Shown: in pieces, positions 27,069 through 35,147 of the stretch
How positions within the stretch are numbered: position 1 is the stretch's first letter
Layout: the number at the start of each line of letters is the position of its first letter
Assembly: GCA_020638175.1 (NCBI GenBank)
Contig: JACKJA010000002.1
Location: forward strand, 310,001-374,000
Length of the DNA: 64,000 nt
Direction of reading: 5' to 3'
Source of the DNA: Rhodospirillales bacterium
Lineage (GTDB): Bacteria > Pseudomonadota > Alphaproteobacteria > Micavibrionales > Micavibrionaceae
Position numbers and translations under genes: made by a program
Notes under the pieces: model-generated
The model's input: only the letters and a program-made list of their open reading frames with translations
Database searches by the model: none
Told to the model about the DNA's origin: nothing

Positions 27069-27710
27069 ATGAACGTTTCACGTGAATCATTGGAAAAATT
27101 AAAGGCCTACGAAGCCCTGCTTCACAAATGGCAAAAGGCCGTCAATCTTGTCAGCCCAAACACGCTGAACGAGGCATGGACCCGGCATTTCGAAGATTCT
27201 CTGCAACTTTTGCCTGTCATTCTGAGCGTCAGCGAAGAATCTAAAAATCCTTCGGTCGCCGCACTTTCTCACGATGACAAAAAACCGTTAACCCTCTTCG
27301 ACCTCGGCAGTGGCGCAGGATTCCCCGGATTGGTCCTGGCCATAGCCCGCCCGGATATCAACGTCCATCTGGTTGAATCCGATAGCAAAAAATGCTCCTT
27401 CCTCAAGACTGTTTCACGTGAATCATCAACGCCTGTTACGGTTCATACCGCCCGAATCGAATCGGTCGACAGCGAATCGGTCCCCGACGTCATTACGGCA
27501 CGGGCGCTGGCCTCTCTCGATAAACTTCTGGGATGGTGCGCAAAGTGGGCGGATGAAAATCCTGACCTCACAATGATCTTCCTGAAGGGGGAAAAAACAC
27601 AGGAAGAAATCACTGAAGCGCGCTTATCCTATTCATTTGACTGCAAAATAATTGACAGCAAAACCGATCCGTCAGGAAAAATTCTCGTCATCACAAACCT
27701 GAAATCCTGA
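27069..27710 (+). CDS. rsmG: 16S rRNA (guanine-527-N7) methyltransferase
   Basis: A 213-residue SAM-dependent methyltransferase: LLHKWQKAVNLVS, TRHFEDSLQLL, the SAM loop FDLGSGAGFPGL, VESDSKKCSFLK and ITARALASLDKLL. Between the substrate-facing helix and the SAM loop, residues 49-70 (SVSEESKNPSVAALSHDDKK) are an extra segment encoded by a palindromic repeat. The family normally continues directly here. Two parS-like sites in the gene encode VSRES twice. Loss of this enzyme affects streptomycin response in other bacteria. Confidence 0.93.
   Translation: MNVSRESLEKLKAYEALLHKWQKAVNLVSPNTLNEAWTRHFEDSLQLLPVILSVSEESKNPSVAALSHDDKKPLTLFDLGSGAGFPGLVLAIARPDINVHLVESDSKKCSFLKTVSRESSTPVTVHTARIESVDSESVPDVITARALASLDKLLGWCAKWADENPDLTMIFLKGEKTQEEITEARLSYSFDCKIIDSKTDPSGKILVITNLKS
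27074..27089. other. parS-like site 2 (two mismatches, start of rsmG)
   Basis: CGTTTCACGTGAATCA keeps the TTCACGTGAA core of parS and differs at positions 1 and 14. It overlaps codons 2-7 of rsmG. Confidence 0.6.
27215..27279. repeat. In-frame palindromic repeat element within rsmG
   Basis: About 65 bases bounded by TGTCAT and its inverse ATGACA, with inner arms CGAAG (27233-27237) and CTTCG (27250-27254). The pattern TGTCATTCTGAGCG...CGAAG...CTTCG...ATGACA is the common form of dispersed intergenic palindromic repeats in proteobacteria. Here it sits inside a reading frame without breaking it, as described for Rickettsia palindromic elements. Confidence 0.7.
27410..27425. other. parS-like site 3 (one mismatch, inside rsmG)
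   Basis: TGTTTCACGTGAATCA matches the consensus at 15 of 16 bases and encodes VSRES in frame. Confidence 0.75.
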
Positions 27711-27726
27711 TGTTTCACGTGAAACA
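27711..27726. other. parS centromere site 4 (perfect consensus)
   Basis: TGTTTCACGTGAAACA is a perfect 16-bp palindrome identical to the chromosomal parS consensus bound by ParB. It begins right after the rsmG stop and 115 bases before parA, the classical location. Confidence 0.95.
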
Positions 27727-27841
27727 AGGATAAATTAAAACCGCCTGCAGACTCAAAAAACTTGACGGTCGCAACCAAAATTGCGCATGATCGCCTTGAA
27801 TTCCACCAGCAACATTATAGACTTTTTACAGGGTAATTTTT

Positions 27842-28708
27842 ATGACCGCGTCCACAAACCGCCCGATCACCGGCCAACGCGACCGCAATGAAATCGCCAT
27901 CACAGCCACCCAGACACCGCGGATTTTCTCGGTCGCCAACCAGAAAGGTGGGGTCGGAAAAACGACAACCGCCGTCAATCTGGCCACAGCGATGGCTGCC
28001 GTTGGTAAAACGGTCCTGCTAATCGACCTCGACCCGCAGGGAAATGCCTCAACCGGTCTGGGCGTCAAACGCTCCAGTATCCAGCAAAGTATATATGATG
28101 TTATTTTCGGTGACGTTCATATTCTGGATATCGCTCTGGAAACCAGAGTTCCGCATCTGCACATCGCGCCATCCTCAATCCACCTGTCCGGCGCCGAAAT
28201 CGAGCTCGTCACCGCTGAGCGCCGTGAATACCGCCTGCGCGAAGCGCTGCGCCAGCCACTGCCGTATGATTATGTCATTATAGATTGCCCGCCATCACTG
28301 AATCTTTTGACACTGAACGCCTTGGTAACAACCGACGCCGTCGTGGTCCCCCTGCAATGTGAGTTTTTTGCACTGGAAGGGCTCTCCCATCTGACAAAAA
28401 CTATTGAACGCGTCAAAAAACATTACAATCCGGGCCTTGAAATCCATGGTGTTCTGCTGACGATGTTCGACAAACGCAACAATCTCTCCGGCATGGTCGC
28501 CAGCGATGTCCGCGATTTCTTTGGCGAAAAAGTCTACAGCACCGTAATCCCCCGCAACGTCCGGGTATCGGAAGCGCCGTCCTTTGGCCTGCCGGCCATT
28601 GTCTATGACATGCGTTGCCCCGGCGCAGAAGCTTACATTCGCCTGGCCGGAGAAGTCCTGAAACGCGAACGGCAAATCCTGAAACACACACACAAAGAGG
28701 CAGCCTAA
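27842..28708 (+). CDS. parA: Chromosome partitioning ATPase ParA
   Basis: A 288-residue deviant Walker-type ATPase: VANQKGGVGKTTTAVNLA at about 32-49, the nucleotide-binding LIDLDPQGNAS, DYVIIDCPPSLN, and FGLPAIVYDM near the C-terminus. A 30-residue polar N-terminal extension precedes the core. It uses nucleoid binding and ATP hydrolysis to separate ParB-parS complexes. parB follows after 3 bases. Confidence 0.97.
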   Translation: MTASTNRPITGQRDRNEIAITATQTPRIFSVANQKGGVGKTTTAVNLATAMAAVGKTVLLIDLDPQGNASTGLGVKRSSIQQSIYDVIFGDVHILDIALETRVPHLHIAPSSIHLSGAEIELVTAERREYRLREALRQPLPYDYVIIDCPPSLNLLTLNALVTTDAVVVPLQCEFFALEGLSHLTKTIERVKKHYNPGLEIHGVLLTMFDKRNNLSGMVASDVRDFFGEKVYSTVIPRNVRVSEAPSFGLPAIVYDMRCPGAEAYIRLAGEVLKRERQILKHTHKEAA

Positions 28709-28711
28709 CCG

Positions 28712-29638
28712 ATGAGCACCGATAATTTATCACCCGCAAACCCGCCATCTTCCCCTAAACGCCGGGGATTGGGCCGGGGATTGAATGCTTTGTTTGAGGA
28801 TAATGAAGACAGCTTGCCGCAAACAATCGAGAGCCACGCTCCCGCCATCGGCGGCCCCGGCCGGCGCACAATCGGCATCGACCAGCTTGAACCCGGCCCG
28901 TTCCAGCCGCGCCGGACGATTGCCAAAGAACCGCTCGAAGATCTGGCAGCCTCGATTGCCACGCACGGCGTCCTGCAACCTATTTTGGTCCGTGAAAATC
29001 CGGGGGCGCCGGGCATGTACCAGATTATCGCCGGAGAGCGGCGCTGGCGCGCGTCGCAAAAGGCACAGCTCCACGAAATCCCTGTAATTGTTCGTGAATT
29101 AAGCGATGAAGAAGCCACCGAAATCGCCCTGATCGAAAACCTGCAACGCGAAGATCTCAACGCGATTGAAGAAGCGCTGACCTATGAACGCCTGATGAAC
29201 CGTTTCAACTATACGCAGGAAAAACTCTCGACCGGGATCGGAAAAAGTCGCTCTCACATCGCCAACATTCTGCGTCTGTTGACCTTGCCGGAATCTGTAC
29301 AAACCCTTGTGATGACCGGAAAACTCTCGGCCGGACACGCGCGCGCGCTGATCGGGATGGATGATCCGCTGGAAGCCGCCCGCGCGATCGTCGAACAAGG
29401 CCTGAGCGTACGCGACACGGAAAAACTCGCGGCGACAAAAAAAGGGCGGACCTCTGGACAAAAATCCCAAAAACCGGGCAAAGATGTCGATACAATCGCG
29501 CTGGAACAGGAAATTTCCAATGCCTTGGGCATGAAAGTCACGATTGATGCCAGCGGCAAAGGCGGGGTCATGAAAATCGCATATAAAAACCTCGACCAGC
29601 TGGACGAGGTTTTACACCGGCTTTCACACCGCTCTTAA
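28712..29638 (+). CDS. parB: Chromosome partitioning protein ParB
   Basis: A 308-residue CTPase and parS binder. The N-terminal ParA-interacting motif RRGLGRGLNALFED is followed by box I (EPLEDLAASIATHGVLQPI), box II (IIAGERRWRAS), the helix-turn-helix GIGKSRSHIANILRLL and a C-terminal dimerisation domain. It loads at parS and spreads. Four parS-type sites lie within 2.3 kb upstream. Confidence 0.97.
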   Translation: MSTDNLSPANPPSSPKRRGLGRGLNALFEDNEDSLPQTIESHAPAIGGPGRRTIGIDQLEPGPFQPRRTIAKEPLEDLAASIATHGVLQPILVRENPGAPGMYQIIAGERRWRASQKAQLHEIPVIVRELSDEEATEIALIENLQREDLNAIEEALTYERLMNRFNYTQEKLSTGIGKSRSHIANILRLLTLPESVQTLVMTGKLSAGHARALIGMDDPLEAARAIVEQGLSVRDTEKLAATKKGRTSGQKSQKPGKDVDTIALEQEISNALGMKVTIDASGKGGVMKIAYKNLDQLDEVLHRLSHRS

Positions 29639-29650
29639 AGGCTAAAAACC

Positions 29651-30088
29651 TTACTTGCCGATACTGCGCAACATCCACGCCGCTTTTTCATGAATAGTAA
29701 TCCGGCCAATCAACAAGTCGGCGGTTACTTCGTCATCGGCGTCCTGCGCCGCTTTCAACACCGTTTTCATGCTGTTGGCAATCGCCACATTATCATCGGC
29801 CAGCATCTTGACCATTTCCATGGCATCCGGCGTTTGACCAACTTCTTGCAAAGAGGCAATTTTATCCATTTCAGCCCAGCTATTCGGCGCGTACGCCCCA
29901 AGCGTACGGATACGTTCGGCAATTTCATCGGTCGCATTCCACAACTCGGTATACTGCAGCATAAACAGATCGTGCAGCGACTTAAACTGCGGCCCTTCGA
30001 CATTCCAGTGAAAGCTGTGTGTTTTGAAATAGATAAAAAACGTGTCGGCCAGAATCTTGTTCAGCCCATCGACGACCTGCTTGCTCAT
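29651..30088 (-). CDS. dps: Dps-family DNA-protecting ferritin
   Basis: A 145-residue four-helix protein with the ferroxidase signature HSFHWNVEGPQF and LYTELWNATDEIAERI-type second helix (D/E ligands). Dps assembles a 12-mer that oxidises and stores iron and shields DNA. The start has AAGGAG 7 bases upstream. It is convergent with parB, 12 bases apart. Confidence 0.9.
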   Translation of the reverse strand: MSKQVVDGLNKILADTFFIYFKTHSFHWNVEGPQFKSLHDLFMLQYTELWNATDEIAERIRTLGAYAPNSWAEMDKIASLQEVGQTPDAMEMVKMLADDNVAIANSMKTVLKAAQDADDEVTADLLIGRITIHEKAAWMLRSIGK

Positions 30089-30130
30089 GGAATATCTCCT
30101 TTTTGATGATAAAAATTCACTGCGATCAAT

Positions 30131-30158
30131 AACATATGCTTCCCTATACGACTGTCAA
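30131..30158 (-). promoter_or_regulatory. Putative dps promoter
   Basis: On the minus strand a perfect TTGACA (30153-30158), 16 bases, then TATGTT (30131-30136), about 40 bases before the dps ATG. Confidence 0.5.
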
Positions 30159-30249
30159 GCCGACGCGGATCACGAAAAGACCGATAAAGCTATTCACCTG
30201 TCGCTCTTTTTCAGGCTATAAAATACAATCATACTAACAGGGAACATCC

Positions 30250-32187
30250 ATGTGCGGCATATTTGGCATTTATAAAACCGGCGTCCATCAAGACCGGCAA
30301 ACAGACATTACCAGCGGTCAAGCCATGGGCAGCGTCATCGTTCACCGCGGACCGGACGATAAAGGATTGTGGCAAGACCCCGACACGCCGCTACTGCTCG
30401 GCCATTGTCGCCTGTCGATCATCGACCTGTCCGCAGAGGGCCACCAGCCCATGGCAGCGCCGTCCGGACGCTATATGATCGCCTATAACGGCGAAATCTA
30501 TAATTTCCCGGAGCTGAGAAAAACACTGGAAGACGCCGGCACACAGTTCCGCAGCCGCTCGGACACCGAAGTCCTGCTCGCTGCCGTCGATCACTGGGGC
30601 CTTAACCAGACCCTGCAAAAAATCAATGGCATGTTTGCGTTCGCACTATGGGACCGTAAAGACCGCGTCCTCCACCTCGTCCGTGACCGCATGGGAAAAA
30701 AACCGCTTTATATAGGCTGGGCCGGGCGCTCTCTGGTTTTTGCTTCCGAATTAAAAGCGCTCCGCCAACATCCTGATTTTAAAAAGACAGTCAACCGCAA
30801 TACCCTGACCGCTTTTATGCGTTATGGCTGTGTCCCCGCGCCACATTGCATTTATGAGAACGTCTGGCAACTGTTACCGGGATACCGGTTAACGCTCGCC
30901 ATGGAAACAGTGGTTCCCGGTCAGGATATGGTCCCGTTGATGGAACCGTACTGGCATATGCCGCGGATCATCGAAGAAGCCCGCCAGAACCCGATACGAA
31001 CGGACGAACAGACCCAGATCAACCAGTTCGAATCCCTTCTGGAACAATGCACCCGTGACCGCATGATATCGGATGTCCCGCTGGGTGCTTTTTTATCCGG
31101 CGGGATTGATTCATCGGCTATCGTGGCCCTGATGCAAAAGCAATCAACCCGGCCCGTTAAAACTTTTGCCATCGGATTCGAGGAACAAGGCTTTGATGAG
31201 GCCAGCCATGCCCGCGCCATCGCGCAACATCTGGGCACCGATCACCACGAACATTATTTAGGCGCGCGCGAAGCCCTCGATGTTATTCCCAGACTGCCTG
31301 ATATTTATGATGAGCCCTTCGCCGACGCCTCTCAGATCCCCAGCTATCTGGTGTCCCGCTTTGCCCGCCAGCATGTCAGCGTCGCCCTGACCGGGGACGG
31401 CGGCGACGAAATGCTGGGTGGTTATCTGCGGCATAGCGTCGTCCCTGATTTCTGGAAACGGGTCGGCTGGCTGCCGCGGCCCCTCCGGCAAACCATGGCC
31501 GCAGCGATCAAAGCCCGGCCACCGCAGAAATGGGATACCCTAATTCCCGGACAGCCCCAAATCGGCGAACGGCTCTACAAGATTGCCGAACTTCTGCCCC
31601 TGAAAGGCGCGGAAGAAATTTATACCCACTTGGTCAGCCAATGGTCACCCCCGGAAACGGTTGTCCGCGATGGTAAAGAGCCTCTGATTCCCCTGACCGA
31701 CCCGGCATGGCACCCCCGGCATCTTGGTTTTACCGGACGGATGATGGTCGGCGATGCACTATCCTACCTGCCCAACGATATTCTGACCAAAGTTGACCGG
31801 GCTTCAATGGCTGTATCGCTGGAAGCACGCGCCCCCTTGCTTGACCGGCGGGTCTTCGAACATTGCTGGCGCTTGCCGCAAAACATGAAAATCCGCGACG
31901 GCAAAGGAAAATGGTTGCTGCGTGAAGTCCTCGCCCGACACGTCCCGCGTGAATTGTTTGAACGCCCTAAACAGGGTTTCACCATCCCGGTGGCCGAATG
32001 GCTGCGCGGCGATCTCCGGCCATGGGCAGAAAATTTGCTGGATGAAAAACGGCTGGTCGAAGAAGGCTATTTAAGACCGCTGGTCGTCCGTCAAACCTGG
32101 CGAGATCATCTGGATGGCAAGGGCCGAAACGGGCATAAACTCTGGGCCGTGTTGATGTTCCAGGCATGGCTGGACTCCCAAAAGTAA
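30250..32187 (+). CDS. asnB: Asparagine synthase (glutamine-hydrolysing)
   Basis: A 645-residue two-domain enzyme. The N-terminal class II amidotransferase starts with the nucleophile Cys2 (MCGIFGIY) and includes HRGPDDKG and AYNGEIYN. The synthase domain has the PP-loop motif FLSGGIDSSAI near residue 285, then GDGGDEMLGGY, LTKVDRASMAVSLEARAPLLD and RPKQGFTIP. It makes asparagine from aspartate, ATP and glutamine. Paralogues also amidate surface sugars or peptides, which cannot be excluded. The ATG is preceded by AGGGAAC and the gene stands alone. Confidence 0.92.
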   Translation: MCGIFGIYKTGVHQDRQTDITSGQAMGSVIVHRGPDDKGLWQDPDTPLLLGHCRLSIIDLSAEGHQPMAAPSGRYMIAYNGEIYNFPELRKTLEDAGTQFRSRSDTEVLLAAVDHWGLNQTLQKINGMFAFALWDRKDRVLHLVRDRMGKKPLYIGWAGRSLVFASELKALRQHPDFKKTVNRNTLTAFMRYGCVPAPHCIYENVWQLLPGYRLTLAMETVVPGQDMVPLMEPYWHMPRIIEEARQNPIRTDEQTQINQFESLLEQCTRDRMISDVPLGAFLSGGIDSSAIVALMQKQSTRPVKTFAIGFEEQGFDEASHARAIAQHLGTDHHEHYLGAREALDVIPRLPDIYDEPFADASQIPSYLVSRFARQHVSVALTGDGGDEMLGGYLRHSVVPDFWKRVGWLPRPLRQTMAAAIKARPPQKWDTLIPGQPQIGERLYKIAELLPLKGAEEIYTHLVSQWSPPETVVRDGKEPLIPLTDPAWHPRHLGFTGRMMVGDALSYLPNDILTKVDRASMAVSLEARAPLLDRRVFEHCWRLPQNMKIRDGKGKWLLREVLARHVPRELFERPKQGFTIPVAEWLRGDLRPWAENLLDEKRLVEEGYLRPLVVRQTWRDHLDGKGRNGHKLWAVLMFQAWLDSQK

Positions 32188-32204
32188 CCCCCCGGACACA
32201 AAAA

Positions 32205-32221
32205 ACCGCCCAAAAGGGCGG
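32205..32221 (-). terminator. Terminator of the minus-strand small-peptide transcript
   Basis: The stem CCGCCC (32206-32211) / GGGCGG (32216-32221) has a 4-base loop. The T6 run is on the minus strand, so it ends a leftward transcript. The asnB side has only CTCTTTG. Confidence 0.85.
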
Positions 32222-32248
32222 CTCTTTGCGGAAGGAACAAACTGGATA

Positions 32249-32305
32249 TCAAACCAGCAAAACATACAGGCCGACAATAGCGACCCAAAACACGACATGA
32301 AACAT
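32249..32305 (-). CDS. 18-residue hydrophobic membrane peptide
   Basis: The reverse strand reads MFHVVFWVAIVGLYVLLV and stop: one short transmembrane helix with nothing else. The ATG has GAGGG at a normal distance. About 25 bases after the stop comes a strong leftward terminator, and directly upstream is an FNR-like site with a correctly spaced -10. Promoter, ribosome site, frame and terminator form a complete unit of about 160 bases. Very small peptides of this sort often join respiratory oxidases or transporters. The partner is unknown. An overlapping ATG at 32298 is in another frame. Confidence 0.55.
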   Translation of the reverse strand: MFHVVFWVAIVGLYVLLV

Positions 32306-32321
32306 TACACCCTCAATATCG

Positions 32322-32363
32322 TTATAAAGATAAATACACCACCGTCCGATTGATGATGACCAA
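32322..32363 (-). promoter_or_regulatory. FNR-type class II promoter of the small peptide gene
   Basis: On the minus strand TTGGTCATCATCAA (32350-32363) matches the FNR/Anr box TTGATNNNNATCAA with one mismatch. Exactly 22 bases later comes TTATAA (32322-32327). This spacing puts the box at about -41.5, the class II activator position. Confidence 0.5.
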
Positions 32364-32502
32364 TCGTTGCCGGCAACCTATGCCTATCGATTTTCGCTGT
32401 AAAGAAAAACTGAACTTAAAATTCAGAAAAAGACACAAAGTTACAAAAACCTTATATAAAGAAGAACGAATATATAAAATGGGGAAAATAAAAAAGCTAA
32501 AA

Positions 32503-32577
32503 TGGAGCGAGTGAAGGGATTCGAACCCTCGACCCCAACCTTGGCAAGGTTGTGCTCTACCCCTGAGCTACACTCGC
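32503..32577 (-). tRNA. tRNA-Gly (anticodon GCC)
   Basis: The reverse strand gives a full cloverleaf: acceptor GCGAGTG/CACTCGC, D-arm AGCTCAGGGGTAGAGCA, anticodon arm AACCTTGCCAAGGTT with GCC, T-arm GGGTTCGAATCCC, discriminator T and encoded CCA. Confidence 0.97.
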
Positions 32578-32608
32578 GTTTCTTCACTTGGAAGAAAAGA
32601 GAGTCAGA

Positions 32609-32636
32609 GTTATAGGCATTTTGGAATGAAATGCAA
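32609..32636 (-). promoter_or_regulatory. Putative tRNA-Gly promoter
   Basis: TTGCAT (32631-32636), 16 bases, TATAAC (32609-32614) on the minus strand, about 30 bases upstream of the mature tRNA 5' end. Confidence 0.5.
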
Positions 32637-32692
32637 GGGGAAAATAAACACGGCACTTGATTTTTATGCCAAACGTCCTGTAACACAAAAAG

Positions 32693-33232
32693 ATGCACAA
32701 ACTGGCCGATACACAAGATCCCCCCTTAACGCCGGCGCAGCTTCTGGCGCAGCTGGATACTCTTGAGATCACCTATAATATCTATGAACATGAACCGTTC
32801 TTCACGGTGGAAGAAGGACTGGAATTCGAAAAGGACATTCCCGGCCTGCATTGTCGCAATTTATTCCTGCGCGACAAGAAAGGCTCCATGTTCCTGATAA
32901 CACTGGCCAACGAAACGGCCGTCGACTTAAAAAAGCTGGCGCCCTTGATCGGCGCCGGACGGTTGTCTTTTGGCTCTCCGGAGCGATTATGGCGTACGCT
33001 GGGTGTACGCCCCGGCTCGGTGTGCCCCTTTGCCATCGCCAATAACACCGGCAAGGATGTCACCTTGATACTGGATCAAAGCATGATGGACGCCCACCTT
33101 GTCAATTATCATCCCTTGATCAATACGATGACCGTCGGCCTGCAGCCGTGTGATCTGATAAAATTTATAGAGACTTGCGGCCACACACCGATTATTCTGG
33201 ATTTAAAAGCAGCAACGCCGAATCAAGATTAA
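32693..33232 (+). CDS. YbaK/PrdX-type aminoacyl-tRNA editing protein
   Basis: A 179-residue free-standing editing domain of the ProX/YbaK/INS superfamily: YNIYEHEPFFTVEEG, KNLFLRD-like HCRNLFLRDKKG, LSFGSPERLWRTLGVRPGSVCPF and HPLINTMTVGL. The architecture is that of PrdX/ProXp-ala, which deacylates alanyl-tRNA-Pro. The substrate is inferred from that likeness. Start at ATG 32693. Confidence 0.85.
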   Translation: MHKLADTQDPPLTPAQLLAQLDTLEITYNIYEHEPFFTVEEGLEFEKDIPGLHCRNLFLRDKKGSMFLITLANETAVDLKKLAPLIGAGRLSFGSPERLWRTLGVRPGSVCPFAIANNTGKDVTLILDQSMMDAHLVNYHPLINTMTVGLQPCDLIKFIETCGHTPIILDLKAATPNQD

Positions 33233-33256
33233 AAAGGCGCAGGGAAGGAGACAGAT

Positions 33257-34198
33257 ATGTTTTTCAATAAAGCGCAAGGCCCGGATCAAAACCCGCCCGC
33301 GGCAGGTAACGCCGATGGCATTATCTTTGATGTCGACACCGAAGGGTTCGAAATGGCCGTCATGCAGGTCTCGATGGATGTGCCGGTTCTGGTCGACTTC
33401 TGGGCGCCCTGGTGCGGCCCCTGCAAACAGCTAGGCCCGATCCTCGAAGCCGCCATCCGCAATGCCGGTGGTAAAGTGAAACTGGCGAAGGTCAATATCG
33501 ACGAAAACCAGCAACTGGCCGCGGCGCTTCAGGTTCGCTCCGTTCCGACTGTCTTTGCGATTTTTCAGGGCCGCCCGGTTGACGGGTTTAGCGGCGCCCG
33601 CCCACCCGGCGAGATCAAAGCCTTTATTGATAAAATGATCGAACTGGCACGCCAATCCCGGCCCGACGCGCTCGATATACCGGAAACGTTAAAACAAGCG
33701 GCCGAATCACTGGCACAGGGCGATCCCGCAACCGCGCAGATTCTCTACATTGATATCCTGCAACAAGACGAAAGCAACACCGAAGCCTTTGCCGGGCTGG
33801 TTCGGACATATATTGAGGCCGGCTCTCTGGAACACGCCCGGCAAATGCTGGATAACGCCCCGGAAACCATAACAAGCCATGCCGCCATCACCGCAGCACG
33901 CACAGCGCTGGAGCTGGCCGAATCACCTGCTGCTTCCCGCGATATCCAAAGCCTTATCGCACGCGCCAAAGCAGCACCGGACAATCAATCCATCCGCTTC
34001 GATCTGGCAACAACCCTGTTTGCCAAGGGAAAACGCGAAGAAGCCGTCGACATCCTGATTGAAATGATCCGTCTTGACCGCGAATGGGAAGACTCAAAAG
34101 CCCGCAAGGAATTGTTAAAATTTTTCGATGCCATGGGACCATCCAACCCTCTGACGGTTGCGGGCCGCAAAAAATTGTCGACCGTGCTATTTTCATGA
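33257..34198 (+). CDS. Thioredoxin-domain co-chaperone (CnoX/YbbN-like)
   Basis: A 313-residue protein. Residues 25-135 are a thioredoxin domain with WAPWCGPCKQ; the C-terminal 170 residues are TPR-like helices (LAQGDPATAQILYIDILQ, LFAKGKREEAVDILIEMIRL). CnoX proteins hold oxidised substrates and pass them to GroEL. The intact CxxC shows retained redox ability. AGGGAAGGAG precedes the ATG. The Lon-N gene follows after 26 bases. Confidence 0.88.
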   Translation: MFFNKAQGPDQNPPAAGNADGIIFDVDTEGFEMAVMQVSMDVPVLVDFWAPWCGPCKQLGPILEAAIRNAGGKVKLAKVNIDENQQLAAALQVRSVPTVFAIFQGRPVDGFSGARPPGEIKAFIDKMIELARQSRPDALDIPETLKQAAESLAQGDPATAQILYIDILQQDESNTEAFAGLVRTYIEAGSLEHARQMLDNAPETITSHAAITAARTALELAESPAASRDIQSLIARAKAAPDNQSIRFDLATTLFAKGKREEAVDILIEMIRLDREWEDSKARKELLKFFDAMGPSNPLTVAGRKKLSTVLFS

Positions 34199-34224
34199 GA
34201 AGAATCTGATCTAGATTATGTCGC

Positions 34225-34899
34225 ATGAGTAAAAGCAACTTGTCATATAGATACCGGGATTTGCCTGACGAAATTCCGGTTTTTCCCCTAAGCGGCGTGA
34301 TTCTACTGCCGCATGGCCAGTTGCCTTTAAATATCTTCGAACCCCGTTATCTGGCGATGATTGATACCGCTTTATGTGGCGACCGGATAATCGGCATGGT
34401 CCAGCCGGAAAATATGATCGAGCGAATCACCCCGGATACCGCCGCCCTCCACCAGACCGGGTGCGCAGGACGCATCACCGCCTTCGAAGAAACCGGCGAT
34501 GGCCGTTATCTGGTAACGTTAAGCGGCATTTGCCGGTTTTCCATAGCTGAAGAACTCCCGATGACCAACGGATTTCGCCGGATTCGCCCCGAATGGGCGG
34601 CCTATGCCTGCGATCTCGCACCTGATGAAAATCAGGATTTCGACCGAGGCCGGCTTTTGGCGTTGTTAAAAGACTATTTTTCTCTCCACAAACTGAATTG
34701 CGACTGGGAGCGTATCAGCCAGACCAGCAACGAAAAACTGATCGCTGTCCTGTCGATGATTTGTCCGCTGGACCCGCTGGAAAAACAGGCGCTCCTTGAA
34801 TCGCCCTGCTGCTGTAACCGGGCGCATTTGTTCATGGACATGATGGAAATCGCCCTGCACAAGAAAAAAGTCACCGACAATCCGCAAATGGCGCATTGA
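34225..34899 (+). CDS. Lon N-terminal-domain protein
   Basis: A 224-residue protein with the Lon substrate-binding fold and no ATPase or peptidase: [29 protein letters not shown], then GCAGRIT and LSGICRF. Such stand-alone LON-N proteins usually follow the CnoX-type gene in alphaproteobacteria. Exact function unknown. Confidence 0.85.
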   Translation: MSKSNLSYRYRDLPDEIPVFPLSGVILLPHGQLPLNIFEPRYLAMIDTALCGDRIIGMVQPENMIERITPDTAALHQTGCAGRITAFEETGDGRYLVTLSGICRFSIAEELPMTNGFRRIRPEWAAYACDLAPDENQDFDRGRLLALLKDYFSLHKLNCDWERISQTSNEKLIAVLSMICPLDPLEKQALLESPCCCNRAHLFMDMMEIALHKKKVTDNPQMAH

Positions 34900-34930
34900 T
34901 AACCGCGGTCTTGTGGACTATACAGACTAT

Positions 34931-35143
34931 ATGACACAAAGCGTTGATCCTAAATTGCTCGAAATTCTGGTATGCCCCTTGACCAAGGTGCCGCTGCGCT
35001 ATGACGCGGCAAAGCAAGAGCTGATTTCCGACCGCGCCCGTCTGGCCTTCCCAATTCGCGATGGCATCCCGATTATGCTGGAAGACGAAGCCCGCCCCCT
35101 CGACGACAAGGAAGTTGCCAAACTGAAATCCGCAAAAGGGTAA
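34931..35143 (+). CDS. Trm112-like (UPF0434) small protein
   Basis: A 70-residue protein: [17 protein letters not shown], then [12 protein letters not shown], the UPF0434/Trm112-like signature with the first cysteine kept but the usual second zinc cysteine pair absent. The start at ATG 34931 is preferred over a GTG at 34913. It lies 4 bases before the P-loop gene. Confidence 0.85.
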   Translation: MTQSVDPKLLEILVCPLTKVPLRYDAAKQELISDRARLAFPIRDGIPIMLEDEARPLDDKEVAKLKSAKG

Positions 35144-35147
35144 ACGG

